Positions 1 through 8,203 of a stretch of 11,014 bases of DNA are shown here, one piece after another. The notes beneath the pieces were generated by a model, which was given only the letters and a program-made list of their open reading frames with translations, searched no databases and was not told the origin of the DNA. Position 1 is the stretch's first letter, and each line of letters opens with the position of its first letter. Origin of the DNA: CAIKAP01 sp964574605 (GTDB taxonomy: Bacteria > Verrucomicrobiota > Verrucomicrobiia > Palsa-1439); the NCBI GenBank assembly GCA_964574605.1, contig CAZNOK010000173.1, positions 1-11,014 of the forward strand. The letters are read 5' to 3'. A program made the translations under genes and the position numbers.

Positions 1-2170
1 GGTCGAGCAACGAAACGGTCTCCTGTCGCGTTTGGCCGGGCTTGGCGCCGCCGGGCCAGCGCACGATCATCGGGACGCGCACGCCGCGTTCGTAGCACCA
101 CGTCTTGCCGCGTGGCATGGCGATGCCGTTGTCGCCGACGAAAACGACGATGGTGTTGTCGGCCAACCCCGCCGCTTGCAGTTCATCGAGCAGCAACCCG
201 ACGCCGGCGTCCACGCGCAGCACGGCGTTCAGCAAATGCGCGGTGGCCGCGCGGTCGCCTGCCGCATCGCGCGCGCCGAGCGGGATGGGTTGCTCGATGT
301 CGGCGGCGGTGAGCGGTTTCTCCGGCAGACCGGCAATCTGGTCGGTGTTCTTGTTCAGCGGAACGTGCGGGTCGAAGTAGTTCACGTAAAAGAAAAACGG
401 ATGACCAGACGCTTTTGCCGACGCGAAGAACTCCCGGCTTTGGTTGGCTACCCAGCGCACGTTGCGCGTCTTGCTTGTGTTCGTGTCGCTCCAGTCGAAC
501 GGGAAATCCGACGCCGGTTCGACGTGAAGTTTGCCGAGGATGCCGGTGCGATAGCCGGCGGCCTTGAGCGATGCAGGCAGGTTCGCCAGGCCGGGCCGCA
601 TCGTGAAGCCGAGTTGCGAGAGGCCGATCTGCCCACTCTGATGCGGCCACAGCCCGGTCAACAACGCCGCGCGCGACTGGCTGCACGAGGATTCCGCCAC
701 GTAAGCGTTGGCGAAGCGGACGCCGGCGGAGGCGAGCGCGTCGAGCTTCGGCGTCTTGATGCGCCGTTCGCCGTAGCAGGACAACAGGCAACCGAGATCG
801 TCGGCGGTGATGAGCAGGATGTTGGGGCGAGGCGCGGTAGCGGCGGTCTCTTTCCCGACCGGTGGCGGCGGTCCGGCGGGGAGCTTGTTAAGAATTTTAT
901 CAAACCGTTTCCGGGCGGCCACGACTTCCGGGTCGGTGGAGTCGGTCACCTCCTTGTAATTGCCGGTGCGGTTGGCGCCGCAGTCGTAAAATTTTCCCGT
1001 GCCCTCCAACAGCCAGCGTTTATCCCGCAGGATGCGCAAGTGACGCAGGTAACTGAAAATCCATTCCCGATGCGGGCCCGGCTCGCCGTGAAGCGTCGGC
1101 ACGAGACTGCGGCCATCGAGCGTGAGGTCTTTCGGCACCGGCGCGCCTGCAAGCTCCGCCAGCGTCGGCAACAGGTCGCTAAAGTCAGCGAGTTCGTCGC
1201 TCACCGCACGGGCTTTCACGAGGCCGGGCGCGCGGACGATGAACGGCACGCGCGCGCCGCGTTCGGTCGCCGTGTTTTTGCCCGCGCCCTCGGTGCCATT
1301 GTCGCCGGCAAAGATGACAACGGTGTTCTTGCTGAGGCCGAGCGCGTCAAGCTCGCGCAGCAGACGACCGACGAGATGATCCGAGTGCTCGATGTAGGCT
1401 TGCAGATTGCCCGGTTTTTTCTGGCCGGGATGCACGCAGTCGGGCACGGGTTTATACGGGGAGTGGACGAGGACCATCGGATAAAAAAGCAGGAACGGCC
1501 GGTCGCGGTGGCGACGCAGGAAATCGAGGCAAAACTCGTTTGTGAGATCGGGGCCGTAGTCGTCGGGCTTGGTCGGCACGTATTGGCCGTTGCGGATCAG
1601 GCACGGATGCCAGAAACGCGAGGTGGTGTTTTTCTCCCGGTTCTGCCACGCGCCGGTGTGCGCGACGCCCGGCGGCAGTTTGTCGCCGTGGATGGCCCAG
1701 ATGAAATACTCGTCGAACCCGGCGTTGGGGATGTAAATGTGCTCGTGGCCGTATTCGAGCCAGCGGCCAGCCAGCCCGGTGACGTAGCCGGCCTTTTTGA
1801 GCAGGTGTGCAAAAGTCGTTTCCGATTTGCCGAGGTCGTAGTTGGGGTTGGAGTAGGTCGGAGAACCCCAGCGGCCGGTGAAGTTGAACCAGCCGGTGCG
1901 AAAACCGTATCGGCCCGTGAGCAACAACACGCGCGACGGCGAACAAACCGGCGTCGCGTAACAGGTGCGGAACTGCATCCCTTGGCGGGCGAGCGTGTCG
2001 AGGTTCGGCGTCTTGTTCGTTTTGTTGCCGTAGCAACCGAGTTCGCCGGCTCCAAGATCGTCAGCGAGAATGACGATGATGTTTGGTCTTGTTGGCTCCG
2101 CAGCAGCCATGACAAATGCCATGACGACAGCGAGACAGCAAATGATGGTCTTCATCATTTTGTTGTTCAT
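1..2170 (-). CDS. Tandem double sulfatase, exported, C-terminus beyond window edge
   Basis: The frame is open from the ATG at 2170 to the window edge (723 codons, no stop). Residues 1-24 are a signal peptide ending in MAAA. Domain 1 (about 28-435) starts RPNIIVILADDLG and has metal-site D37/D38, a formylglycine motif C76-S-P-S-R80, H236 and D290/N291 with K298. A proline-rich linker (about 436-447) joins it directly to domain 2 (448 onward), which starts RPNILLITADDLG with D457/D458 and has C496-S-Q-S-R500, a GKLHVEP stretch, DPHVP and D680/N681 with K689. The two domains belong to different S1 subfamilies: domain 2 resembles heparan N-sulfatase (SGSH-like), while domain 1 has GRWL where GKWH is usual. 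Each should hydrolyse a sulfate ester or sulfamate in the periplasm or outside, once its Cys is converted to formylglycine. An in-frame TGA at 2189-2191 bounds the start; M6 (MKTII) is an alternative. No clear Shine-Dalgarno is seen. Substrate unknown. Confidence 0.93.
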   Translation of the reverse strand, partial: MNNKMMKTIICCLAVVMAFVMAAAEPTRPNIIVILADDLGAGELGCYGNKTNKTPNLDTLARQGMQFRTCYATPVCSPSRVLLLTGRYGFRTGWFNFTGRWGSPTYSNPNYDLGKSETTFAHLLKKAGYVTGLAGRWLEYGHEHIYIPNAGFDEYFIWAIHGDKLPPGVAHTGAWQNREKNTTSRFWHPCLIRNGQYVPTKPDDYGPDLTNEFCLDFLRRHRDRPFLLFYPMVLVHSPYKPVPDCVHPGQKKPGNLQAYIEHSDHLVGRLLRELDALGLSKNTVVIFAGDNGTEGAGKNTATERGARVPFIVRAPGLVKARAVSDELADFSDLLPTLAELAGAPVPKDLTLDGRSLVPTLHGEPGPHREWIFSYLRHLRILRDKRWLLEGTGKFYDCGANRTGNYKEVTDSTDPEVVAARKRFDKILNKLPAGPPPPVGKETAATAPRPNILLITADDLGCLLSCYGERRIKTPKLDALASAGVRFANAYVAESSCSQSRAALLTGLWPHQSGQIGLSQLGFTMRPGLANLPASLKAAGYRTGILGKLHVEPASDFPFDWSDTNTSKTRNVRWVANQSREFFASAKASGHPFFFYVNYFDPHVPLNKNTDQIAGLPEKPLTAADIEQPIPLGARDAAGDRAATAHLLNAVLRVDAGVGLLLDELQAAGLADNTIVVFVGDNGIAMPRGKTWCYERGVRVPMIVRWPGGAKPGQTRQETVSLLD

Positions 2171-2172
2171 AG

Positions 2173-2239
2173 AGTCTAACGCAGCGCCTCAGTTTTCGCC
2201 ATAGCTACGTGTCTCAAAAACTGACACTCCGGTCTCAGC
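2173..2239 (-). promoter_or_regulatory. Duplicated upstream element, copy 1 (before the double sulfatase)
   Basis: The stretch matches 8204-8270 without gaps: 44 of 48 bases in the core 2192-2239 and 13 of 19 in the start-proximal part. It contains an imperfect inverted repeat at 2209-2227, GTGTC(T)-CAAAAAC-TGACAC, 38 bp upstream of the sulfatase ATG. The far end overlaps the stop codon of the DUF4838 gene (2235-2237). Conservation in front of two otherwise unrelated minus-strand genes suggests a shared promoter or operator. No convincing -35/-10 pair can be named. Confidence 0.6.
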
Positions 2240-4526
2240 GGCCAGCGCCGGACAAGTGACCGTATTTCGTCTTGAAGAACTGGTACACATTTTCCGCTTG
2301 GGTCGCCTCGAAACCGTCTTTGGCGTTCGCATCGCCGGCCTTTCTGTTTTCCAACGGCGCAACCAAGTCCGTTACTGCCCGAAGTTTTTCGGTGTATTGC
2401 TCGACCATGCCGAACTCGCGGCGCGCGAGCGCCGCCTCGCCGCGCCGGTGAAGCATGGCGGTGCGGATCAGATGGTAATAGAAGAACACCATCGCCTCGC
2501 CATACGCAAAACGACGGTCATCCTCCATGAGACGCGCCGCTTCGTCTTGGTCGTGGCATTCTAGCAGTGCGGCATCGAGTTCCTTTCGGGCGAGACGCAT
2601 TTCCTCCACGATCTCGATCACGTCCGGGCCGTCGTCGGTTTCCGGGTGATAACTGTCGTAGCGCAGGTGCTTCAGTGGAAAGATCTCCCGCGAATCAACC
2701 GTCAGTTGCCTTCGCAACGAATAGCGGTCCTTGCCTGCATAATGTTTGAAGGGCTTGAAATTCGCCGTCGCTCGTTCCAAGTGACGATAGAACGCCCGCG
2801 TATGTTGGGAAGTCGTGGGATAGAACGTGCGAAAATACTCCGTCAGTAAACCCTCCGAGTCCGTTTCGACATTCCACAAGAGCCGGGCAAGCAGATACTG
2901 GTTCAGCGTCCACGTGCCCCAGAGGTGCGTGGGCGTGTGCATGTAATTGAAGTGCCGCGTGCCGGTTCGGTAGTACCAAGGGATGTCAGCGGCCATGATC
3001 GAAGGGAAAAGCACCGGCAGTCCCTTGAAGCTGCTGACGTTGTAATACTCGCCGATGAACAGCGATCCTTTGTAGTGCCGGTCCGGTTTGGTCGTCCACC
3101 CCTCGTAGTGTTCGCGCAAGAATTGGTTGATCTCCGTGCATTTCGGGTCGGCAAGCGTGTGGACGTAGCATCGCTCGATGGGGAAGAACGTGACGGAGAA
3201 GCTCTGATAGTCGAAATCGGCCGGCAGCGGGCGCGACGGAGGAGACAACGTTTCGTGATAGGCCAGCGAGGCGAGCAGCACCTTCCGGTGCAGGCGCGCT
3301 TCGCGCTGGGCTTGTTGGATCGCCTTTTGGACGGCGTAGCAGACGTCGAACAGCCGGTCGGTATAGTTGCCTTGTCGCGCGCAACATTCGCACTCGCACC
3401 ATTTCCCATTGTCGAGCATCCAGAAATTGACGATGTCCACATTTCGCCACGCGCCGTCAATCAGACTCTGCACCAGGTTCTTGGCCAGTTCGTTGGTGGC
3501 GTCCTGATTGGATGTGCAGTAGTTGTCGCCGGCACCGACAAGCTTAGCGCTCCGTTTGCCCTTGCGCAGTCCGTACCATTCGGGATGAGCTTCAAAATAG
3601 GTGAGCTTGCCGTCGCCGTTTACGTCACCCGCATAGTCGCTTCCGCAAGGATACGGGTCTTGCGGTTTGCCTTCGTCGCCGCGAAATCGCGGATGGTTGT
3701 AAGGATACTCAGCGTCAGGATTCAGGAAAAGCGATTGGATGCTGTGACCTCCGCGCGCCAGCAACATGCCCAGCTTCTTGTGGAAGTGCACGTCTTTCCC
3801 GGTTTCGTCACAGTAGTTCATCCGGTTCCGCGCCATCCAGAAGAAGATGTCTTCGTTGCCGCGATCTCCGAGGCCGATGAATCCGCGCGAAAGAAAAGAA
3901 GGATTCTCCGTGACGCGCAACGAGTGCGGCAACTCCGACCGTTTCACCGGGCGCACCGTCCCGTGCTCGCCCAACCCATAAAAGCGCATCCCAATCTGTT
4001 CCAGAAACGCATACACACCGTAGAGAGTGCCGACTCGGTCTTTCCCTTCGATGACGGTGACGATCCTCCCACCTTCGCGCTCGGCGTAGATGCGGAACGA
4101 TTGTTCTGTTGTGAGTTCTGCGGCTTTGGGCAGGGTGCGCGAGGCGATTAACGGATTGGAGTTGCGGCTGCCGATGAGTATCACATCGCCCGACACAGGA
4201 AGTGCGTCGAGGCTTTGAATGTGTATATCATTCTTCGAGAAAAGCGTGCAGGCGGGAAATAGTTCTGCGAGTTCCATCGCGGCGAAACACTCCGTACAAG
4301 CGCGGTCGTCGGCAAGATCAGCATCCCACCAATTGACTTTCTCCTCACCGACGGCGGCTTCTTCCGCGCGGGCAAAGCAACCCTTGTTGACGATGATCGT
4401 AACAGGGCCGGCGGCAGCGGCTCTTTCTCCAGAGATCGCCAACGTGCACAGAAGATACGCTGCCAAGCATCCGCGCGTCAGGAATTGTGGGTTGAAGTTG
4501 TCGTGGAATTTCCCGGCAGTCATCAT
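2235..4526 (-). CDS. DUF4838-family exported protein with alpha-glucuronidase-like N-terminal domain and an EF-hand-like loop
   Basis: 763 residues. After a hydrophobic leader (about 17-39, ending AAAAG), residues about 40-200 resemble the GH67 N-terminal / glycoside hydrolase accessory fold (FRIYAEREGG, then RVGTLYGVYAFLEQIGMRFY at 164-183). The rest matches the DUF4838 pattern: HPEWYGLRKGKR at 314-325, DNGKWCECECC at 372-382, and YLLARLLWNVETDSEGLL later. Such proteins usually sit in polysaccharide-utilisation regions of Bacteroidota, Planctomycetes and Verrucomicrobia; the reaction is not established. Residues 301-312 (D-V-N-G-D-G-K-L-T-Y-F-E) fit a canonical EF-hand calcium loop, placed just before HPEW. 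The cysteine cluster C377/C379/C381/C382 is dense for a DUF4838 protein and could form disulfides or bind metal. The start is set by a good Shine-Dalgarno. It lies 43 bp after the FGE-fold gene and 64 bp before the sulfatase, so it is probably co-transcribed with the former. Confidence 0.9.
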   Translation of the reverse strand: MMTAGKFHDNFNPQFLTRGCLAAYLLCTLAISGERAAAAGPVTIIVNKGCFARAEEAAVGEEKVNWWDADLADDRACTECFAAMELAELFPACTLFSKNDIHIQSLDALPVSGDVILIGSRNSNPLIASRTLPKAAELTTEQSFRIYAEREGGRIVTVIEGKDRVGTLYGVYAFLEQIGMRFYGLGEHGTVRPVKRSELPHSLRVTENPSFLSRGFIGLGDRGNEDIFFWMARNRMNYCDETGKDVHFHKKLGMLLARGGHSIQSLFLNPDAEYPYNHPRFRGDEGKPQDPYPCGSDYAGDVNGDGKLTYFEAHPEWYGLRKGKRSAKLVGAGDNYCTSNQDATNELAKNLVQSLIDGAWRNVDIVNFWMLDNGKWCECECCARQGNYTDRLFDVCYAVQKAIQQAQREARLHRKVLLASLAYHETLSPPSRPLPADFDYQSFSVTFFPIERCYVHTLADPKCTEINQFLREHYEGWTTKPDRHYKGSLFIGEYYNVSSFKGLPVLFPSIMAADIPWYYRTGTRHFNYMHTPTHLWGTWTLNQYLLARLLWNVETDSEGLLTEYFRTFYPTTSQHTRAFYRHLERATANFKPFKHYAGKDRYSLRRQLTVDSREIFPLKHLRYDSYHPETDDGPDVIEIVEEMRLARKELDAALLECHDQDEAARLMEDDRRFAYGEAMVFFYYHLIRTAMLHRRGEAALARREFGMVEQYTEKLRAVTDLVAPLENRKAGDANAKDGFEATQAENVYQFFKTKYGHLSGAGR

Positions 4527-4533
4527 GACGAAT

Positions 4534-4540
4534 CTCCTTT
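4534..4540 (-). promoter_or_regulatory. Shine-Dalgarno of the DUF4838 gene
   Basis: AAAGGAG on the minus strand, seven bases before the ATG at 4526. Two ATG codons follow in tandem (4526 and 4523); the spacing favours the first. It is the clearest ribosome binding site in the window. Confidence 0.75.
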
Positions 4541-4569
4541 CGTGGTTGGCCGTTGCTTCTTCGCGTTCC

Positions 4570-5634
4570 TCACTCTCTTACGGGACGCGGCACACCGAGA
4601 CAGATGCGGAAACCGTCGCGGGAGTCGGAGTAGCTGGGGCCGCGGAGGCCGAGGCGGACGGCGCAGCGCGCGTTGCCGGGCACGTCAAAGTAATTGCCGC
4701 CCCGGCAGACCGGATGCGGGTCCTTGGCGACGAAATACACTTCCTCGTGAGCCCCTTGCGGGTCGAAGTGGTCGAGCACAATCTCCCACACCCCGCCACA
4801 CATGTCGGCAAGGCCAAAACCGTTACGGCCCTTTTCGCCGTAATGGTTCACTGGCGACACAAACGCGAACCCGTCGCTCCACGGCGCCTTCGCCAGCGGC
4901 CAAGCTTTTTTCCGGCCCGGCAGAAAATCCATTGCGGAGATGTTCAGCCGGCCTTCGCCCTCCTCAAACTCGTCGCCCCACCAGAAGAACGCGCGCGGCC
5001 GGCCGCCGCGGCAGCCATACTCCCACTCCGCTTCCGTCGGCAGCCGGTATTCCAAACCTGCGGGCAACCGTCCGGCCTCGCGCTCCCGCTTCGTCAACCA
5101 CTGGCAGAATGCCCGTCCGTCGTTCCAACTCACGCACACGACCGGAAAGACACCGCGGTTCGGGAACGCCCAATTCGGGTCGCGCCAGCTCTTGCCCGGC
5201 ATCGCCTTCCACGGTTGCGCTATTTTCGTCGTGAAGTGATAGCCGTCCCATGACGGATCGAAACATTGCGTCCATCCGCCGGGCTTTTCGGCGTCGGTGA
5301 CGTAGCCGCTCTCCTCCACAAACCGACGGAATTGTCCGACGCTGACTTCTGTGCGCCCCATCCAAAAACCGTTCTTGACTCGCGTCAATCGCGGATCGCC
5401 CTCCGGCTTTTCGCGCGTCGTTCCCGGCGCGGCGCCGCCTTCGATGCCGGTAGCCCAAGCGCGCTCCTCCGGTGTGCTGCCCATCATGAACTCGCCGGCC
5501 GGGATGTAAACCAGTTCCAGCGTCACACCGCCTCCCAGATCAACCTTCTTGGTCGCGCCCTGCGTCGGCTCGTCAGCCGCCACGGCCAATGCCGTGACGA
5601 CACAGGCGAGACAAACGTGCCATTGCCGGCTCAT
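4570..5634 (-). CDS. FGE-sulfatase-fold (SUMF1-like) exported protein without the FGE cysteine pair
   Basis: 354 residues with a signal peptide (about 1-20, cut near AVA-AD). The PF03781 fold is recognisable from YIPAGEFMMGS at 43-53, VSWNDGRAFCQWL at 168-180, YRLPTEAEWEYGCRGG at 196-211, NGFGLADMCGGVWE at 271-284 and RGGNYFD at 311-317, ending with GFRICLGVPR. True formylglycine-generating enzymes have two cysteines after RGGSY (pattern C-x4-C); here the aligned positions are D317 and A322. C324 is near but out of register. The protein is therefore unlikely to oxidise sulfatase cysteines and is better described as a non-catalytic or differently acting member of the fold, perhaps ligand binding. 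Its ATG lies two bases after the TAA of the ceramidase-like gene, which implies one transcript and probably coupled translation. A possible GGGAG lies 13 bases upstream. Confidence 0.92.
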   Translation of the reverse strand: MSRQWHVCLACVVTALAVAADEPTQGATKKVDLGGGVTLELVYIPAGEFMMGSTPEERAWATGIEGGAAPGTTREKPEGDPRLTRVKNGFWMGRTEVSVGQFRRFVEESGYVTDAEKPGGWTQCFDPSWDGYHFTTKIAQPWKAMPGKSWRDPNWAFPNRGVFPVVCVSWNDGRAFCQWLTKREREAGRLPAGLEYRLPTEAEWEYGCRGGRPRAFFWWGDEFEEGEGRLNISAMDFLPGRKKAWPLAKAPWSDGFAFVSPVNHYGEKGRNGFGLADMCGGVWEIVLDHFDPQGAHEEVYFVAKDPHPVCRGGNYFDVPGNARCAVRLGLRGPSYSDSRDGFRICLGVPRPVRE

Positions 5635-5636
5635 GA

Positions 5637-8195
5637 TTACTGTGGGACTCCCTTGGCAGCGCGATAAAGTTGCACGGCGTCGGTGGCGTTGAGGGCGCGG
5701 TCGAACAACGCAAACTCAGCGATCTGGCCCTCCAGCGGCGCGAAGTTGTCGCAACGCGCTCCGACAAAAAACGTGTTCGCGCCTGCTGTCGTCACGTCGG
5801 CTTCGCCGTCGAATGCCGGTGCGCCGTTGAGGAACGCCGTCACGCGTCGGTCTGCGCGGACCAACACGACATGGTTCCATGTGCGGGGCGCGATTATCTC
5901 CCGGCTTTTGAGAAGCTGGCCGCGTTTGTTGCCGTTGAAGAAGATCAGCCGGCCGGAATTTTGCCCGTGCGTGCCGCCGATGCCGAGGTGGTCGCCGGGC
6001 GCGGCGTGATCGCCAGCAGGGCCACGTGAGAACAGATAGGCCGTCACGGGACGAGCGTCGTTCGGCAGGGTGTTTCGGAACCAGAAGGCCACGCTGTATT
6101 GTTCGCCGAGTTGGTCGGTGCGCGCGCTGGTGTCAGTCGTGACGAGTGGCAGGTGAACACGCGGTTTCAACGCCCGAACCGCGCCGGCGTAATCGCCGGC
6201 GAATTGCGGCGATGGGACGCGCGATGCGGTACGTGTGCCCTCAATCCCCGACACTCTCCAATGCGTCGCGATCTCCGCAGGAGTCAACGCGCGGTCGTAG
6301 ATGGCTACTTCGTCGAGCTTTCCTTCAAAGCCAACTGCCAGCGTGATCTTCTTCGGCCCGGCAGGCAGTGTGCCGGTGATGGCATCAGGCGCAAGGGTGC
6401 CGTCCAGATAGACTGTGACTTGTTCGCCGTCGCGGACCAGCACAAGATGTTTCCATGTTTTCGGTGGAGCCGATTTGATCGAAATCGGCTGGCTATCGAT
6501 CTCGAGCAGGTGACCCGTTCCCGGCATACCGTCCCAGAACCAGAGTTCGATAGTGTAGGTGTTCTTCAGTCCGTTGAGGGTGGCGTTCAACTTATGGCTG
6601 GCAAAATGCGGGCAACGATTGATCGTGATCTCGCCGGCAAACTTCGGCCCGTCGAGCCAGCGCGCCACGCCAAGTTCATACGCCGCGTTGCGTGCCGCGC
6701 CCGTGGCGTCGCGCGCGACGGGGCCGCTCGACTCATCGAGCCGCCAATACGCGAACGGTTTCGAGGCCAGCACGATTTCCGCGTAGGCGCCGTGCAAAGC
6801 GGCAACCCTGTGTCGGCTCTTGCCGCTGACGTCTTCGAGCAGATTGAGCAATCCGTCCACGATCTTCGGCTCTGCGCTCACTTCCAACCCAGCGGTGCGG
6901 CACGGCCATGTGTTGTAGCCGCCGAGCGGATACAACTCCGGCGGTGGGATATAACCTTCCTCGGCGTTGGCCAGTTCGATGTTCATCGTCGGTTGCAACG
7001 GGCTTTGCGCTTTGATCTTGAGGCCGCTGATGGCGAACACTTCGCACGGCCAGATGGCGATGCCAAAATCACCGACGCGCACCACTTGCAACTTCACGTT
7101 GCGGACTGGGTTCTCCTTCAGCCAGAGTTGTTCGCGCGCATAAACTTCCTCGCGGGATTTCGGCTGGCGGTCGCCCATCTTCTCCATGAGGTCACGCGCC
7201 CACGCGAGTCGTTTCGTATCCGGTTGTCGAGTGGCGAGACGCAGCGTCTTCTCGCGCATCGCCAACGGAACCCAGTCTTGGAACACGATGGTCTTGTAAG
7301 CGTTGGCTGCGATCTGCGCCAACTCGCCGGCGTAAGTGTCCATTGTAATGTTGGGCTTTGGCTGGCTGTAGTCCATCCAGTGTTGGTCGCCGCTGGTGCC
7401 TTGCGACATGATGCCCACGAAATCGTTTCCTGCGCCGATGAGCGGCCCGATCTTCTCGGCAAACAATCCGTAGTAATCCGCAGAGATCGCCGGGGCGCCG
7501 AAGTAATGCATCGAATAGTTTGCCAGCACCGCGACGGAACGGCCATCGGGCGATTGCACAGCCAACAACGTCAACGCCGGATCGGACGGTCCTGCCGGGC
7601 CGATAGCGTCGGGGTTCTGGTAGCCGGGATGCATGTTGGCGCGAACGGTGAGTTGGCCGAACGGATCGTTCAGCATTTTGTCGGGCCGGCGAATCCAGAC
7701 GCGTGTGTGTGTGTGGTTCGGCGCCTGCGCGACCGCCCAACCGACGCGCGCCGGGGCGAGATTATCCACCGCGCGTTTCAAGCCTTCGACAATCCGCGGC
7801 AACGCGAACGCCGGGTAATTCAGATCGGCCGGCGTGCCGAGCGCCTGCATCAACGACGGCGCGCTGTGCGTGTGCACCGCGGAGAGCATGATTCGCTCCG
7901 CCGGGATGCCGGTGAGTTTCTGCGCACGCGCTTTCACCGCGTCGGCGAACTCGACGGGGATCACGCAGGTGTCGAGCACGCCGAGCGCAACGCGCGTCCG
8001 CCCGTCGTCGAGCACGAGCCAGCGGACATGCAACGGACTGTGAACCTGGTCGGCGGTCTTTGCGAGGAACCCGCCGTTGACGATGACGGGGAAGTTGGTC
8101 GGCGTGACATCCATCGCAAAGGCACCGGCGCGGAAGGTCTTGGCGTGCGAAGTGGCGGTGGTCAGCAACAAGACCGCTACGAGAATCGTCTTCAT
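5637..8195 (-). CDS. Neutral/alkaline ceramidase-like hydrolase with two C-terminal LamG domains, exported
   Basis: 852 residues from the ATG at 8195. Residues 1-18 (MKTILVAVLLLTTATSHA) are a signal peptide. Residues about 20-460 have the neutral ceramidase N-terminal fold (PF04734): zinc-site candidates H108-T-H110-S-A-P, H230 in NYSMH, E385 in WPCEVF and a tyrosine in YIPPPELYPLGGY (423 or 427), plus SQGTSGD at 265-270. In ceramidases this zinc site cleaves the amide of ceramide, but many environmental relatives have unknown substrates. Two LamG-like domains follow: about 476-645 (AYWRLDESSG ... GKLDEVAIYDRALTPAEI) and about 660-847 (SVAFWFR ... GQIAEFALFDRALNATDA). They would bind carbohydrate or a surface ligand. 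The longer start at GTG 8258 adds 21 residues in front of the signal peptide, encoded within the duplicated element, and is rejected. This is the first gene of the minus-strand cluster and diverges from the AraC gene. Confidence 0.9.
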   Translation of the reverse strand: MKTILVAVLLLTTATSHAKTFRAGAFAMDVTPTNFPVIVNGGFLAKTADQVHSPLHVRWLVLDDGRTRVALGVLDTCVIPVEFADAVKARAQKLTGIPAERIMLSAVHTHSAPSLMQALGTPADLNYPAFALPRIVEGLKRAVDNLAPARVGWAVAQAPNHTHTRVWIRRPDKMLNDPFGQLTVRANMHPGYQNPDAIGPAGPSDPALTLLAVQSPDGRSVAVLANYSMHYFGAPAISADYYGLFAEKIGPLIGAGNDFVGIMSQGTSGDQHWMDYSQPKPNITMDTYAGELAQIAANAYKTIVFQDWVPLAMREKTLRLATRQPDTKRLAWARDLMEKMGDRQPKSREEVYAREQLWLKENPVRNVKLQVVRVGDFGIAIWPCEVFAISGLKIKAQSPLQPTMNIELANAEEGYIPPPELYPLGGYNTWPCRTAGLEVSAEPKIVDGLLNLLEDVSGKSRHRVAALHGAYAEIVLASKPFAYWRLDESSGPVARDATGAARNAAYELGVARWLDGPKFAGEITINRCPHFASHKLNATLNGLKNTYTIELWFWDGMPGTGHLLEIDSQPISIKSAPPKTWKHLVLVRDGEQVTVYLDGTLAPDAITGTLPAGPKKITLAVGFEGKLDEVAIYDRALTPAEIATHWRVSGIEGTRTASRVPSPQFAGDYAGAVRALKPRVHLPLVTTDTSARTDQLGEQYSVAFWFRNTLPNDARPVTAYLFSRGPAGDHAAPGDHLGIGGTHGQNSGRLIFFNGNKRGQLLKSREIIAPRTWNHVVLVRADRRVTAFLNGAPAFDGEADVTTAGANTFFVGARCDNFAPLEGQIAEFALFDRALNATDAVQLYRAAKGVPQ

Positions 8196-8203
8196 GATGC
8201 GGC

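Noticed and set aside
32..2179. Long plus-strand open frame of 715 codons opposite the sulfatase
   Set aside because: It is the antisense shadow of a GC-rich coding region; its product shows no domain, while the minus strand gives two full sulfatase signatures.
2925..4151. Plus-strand open frame of 408 codons opposite the DUF4838 gene
   Set aside because: Arginine/valine-rich product with no recognisable motif; shadow of the minus-strand gene.
4570..5634. True formylglycine-generating enzyme serving the sulfatase
   Set aside because: The two catalytic cysteines are absent at the aligned positions and the protein has a signal peptide.
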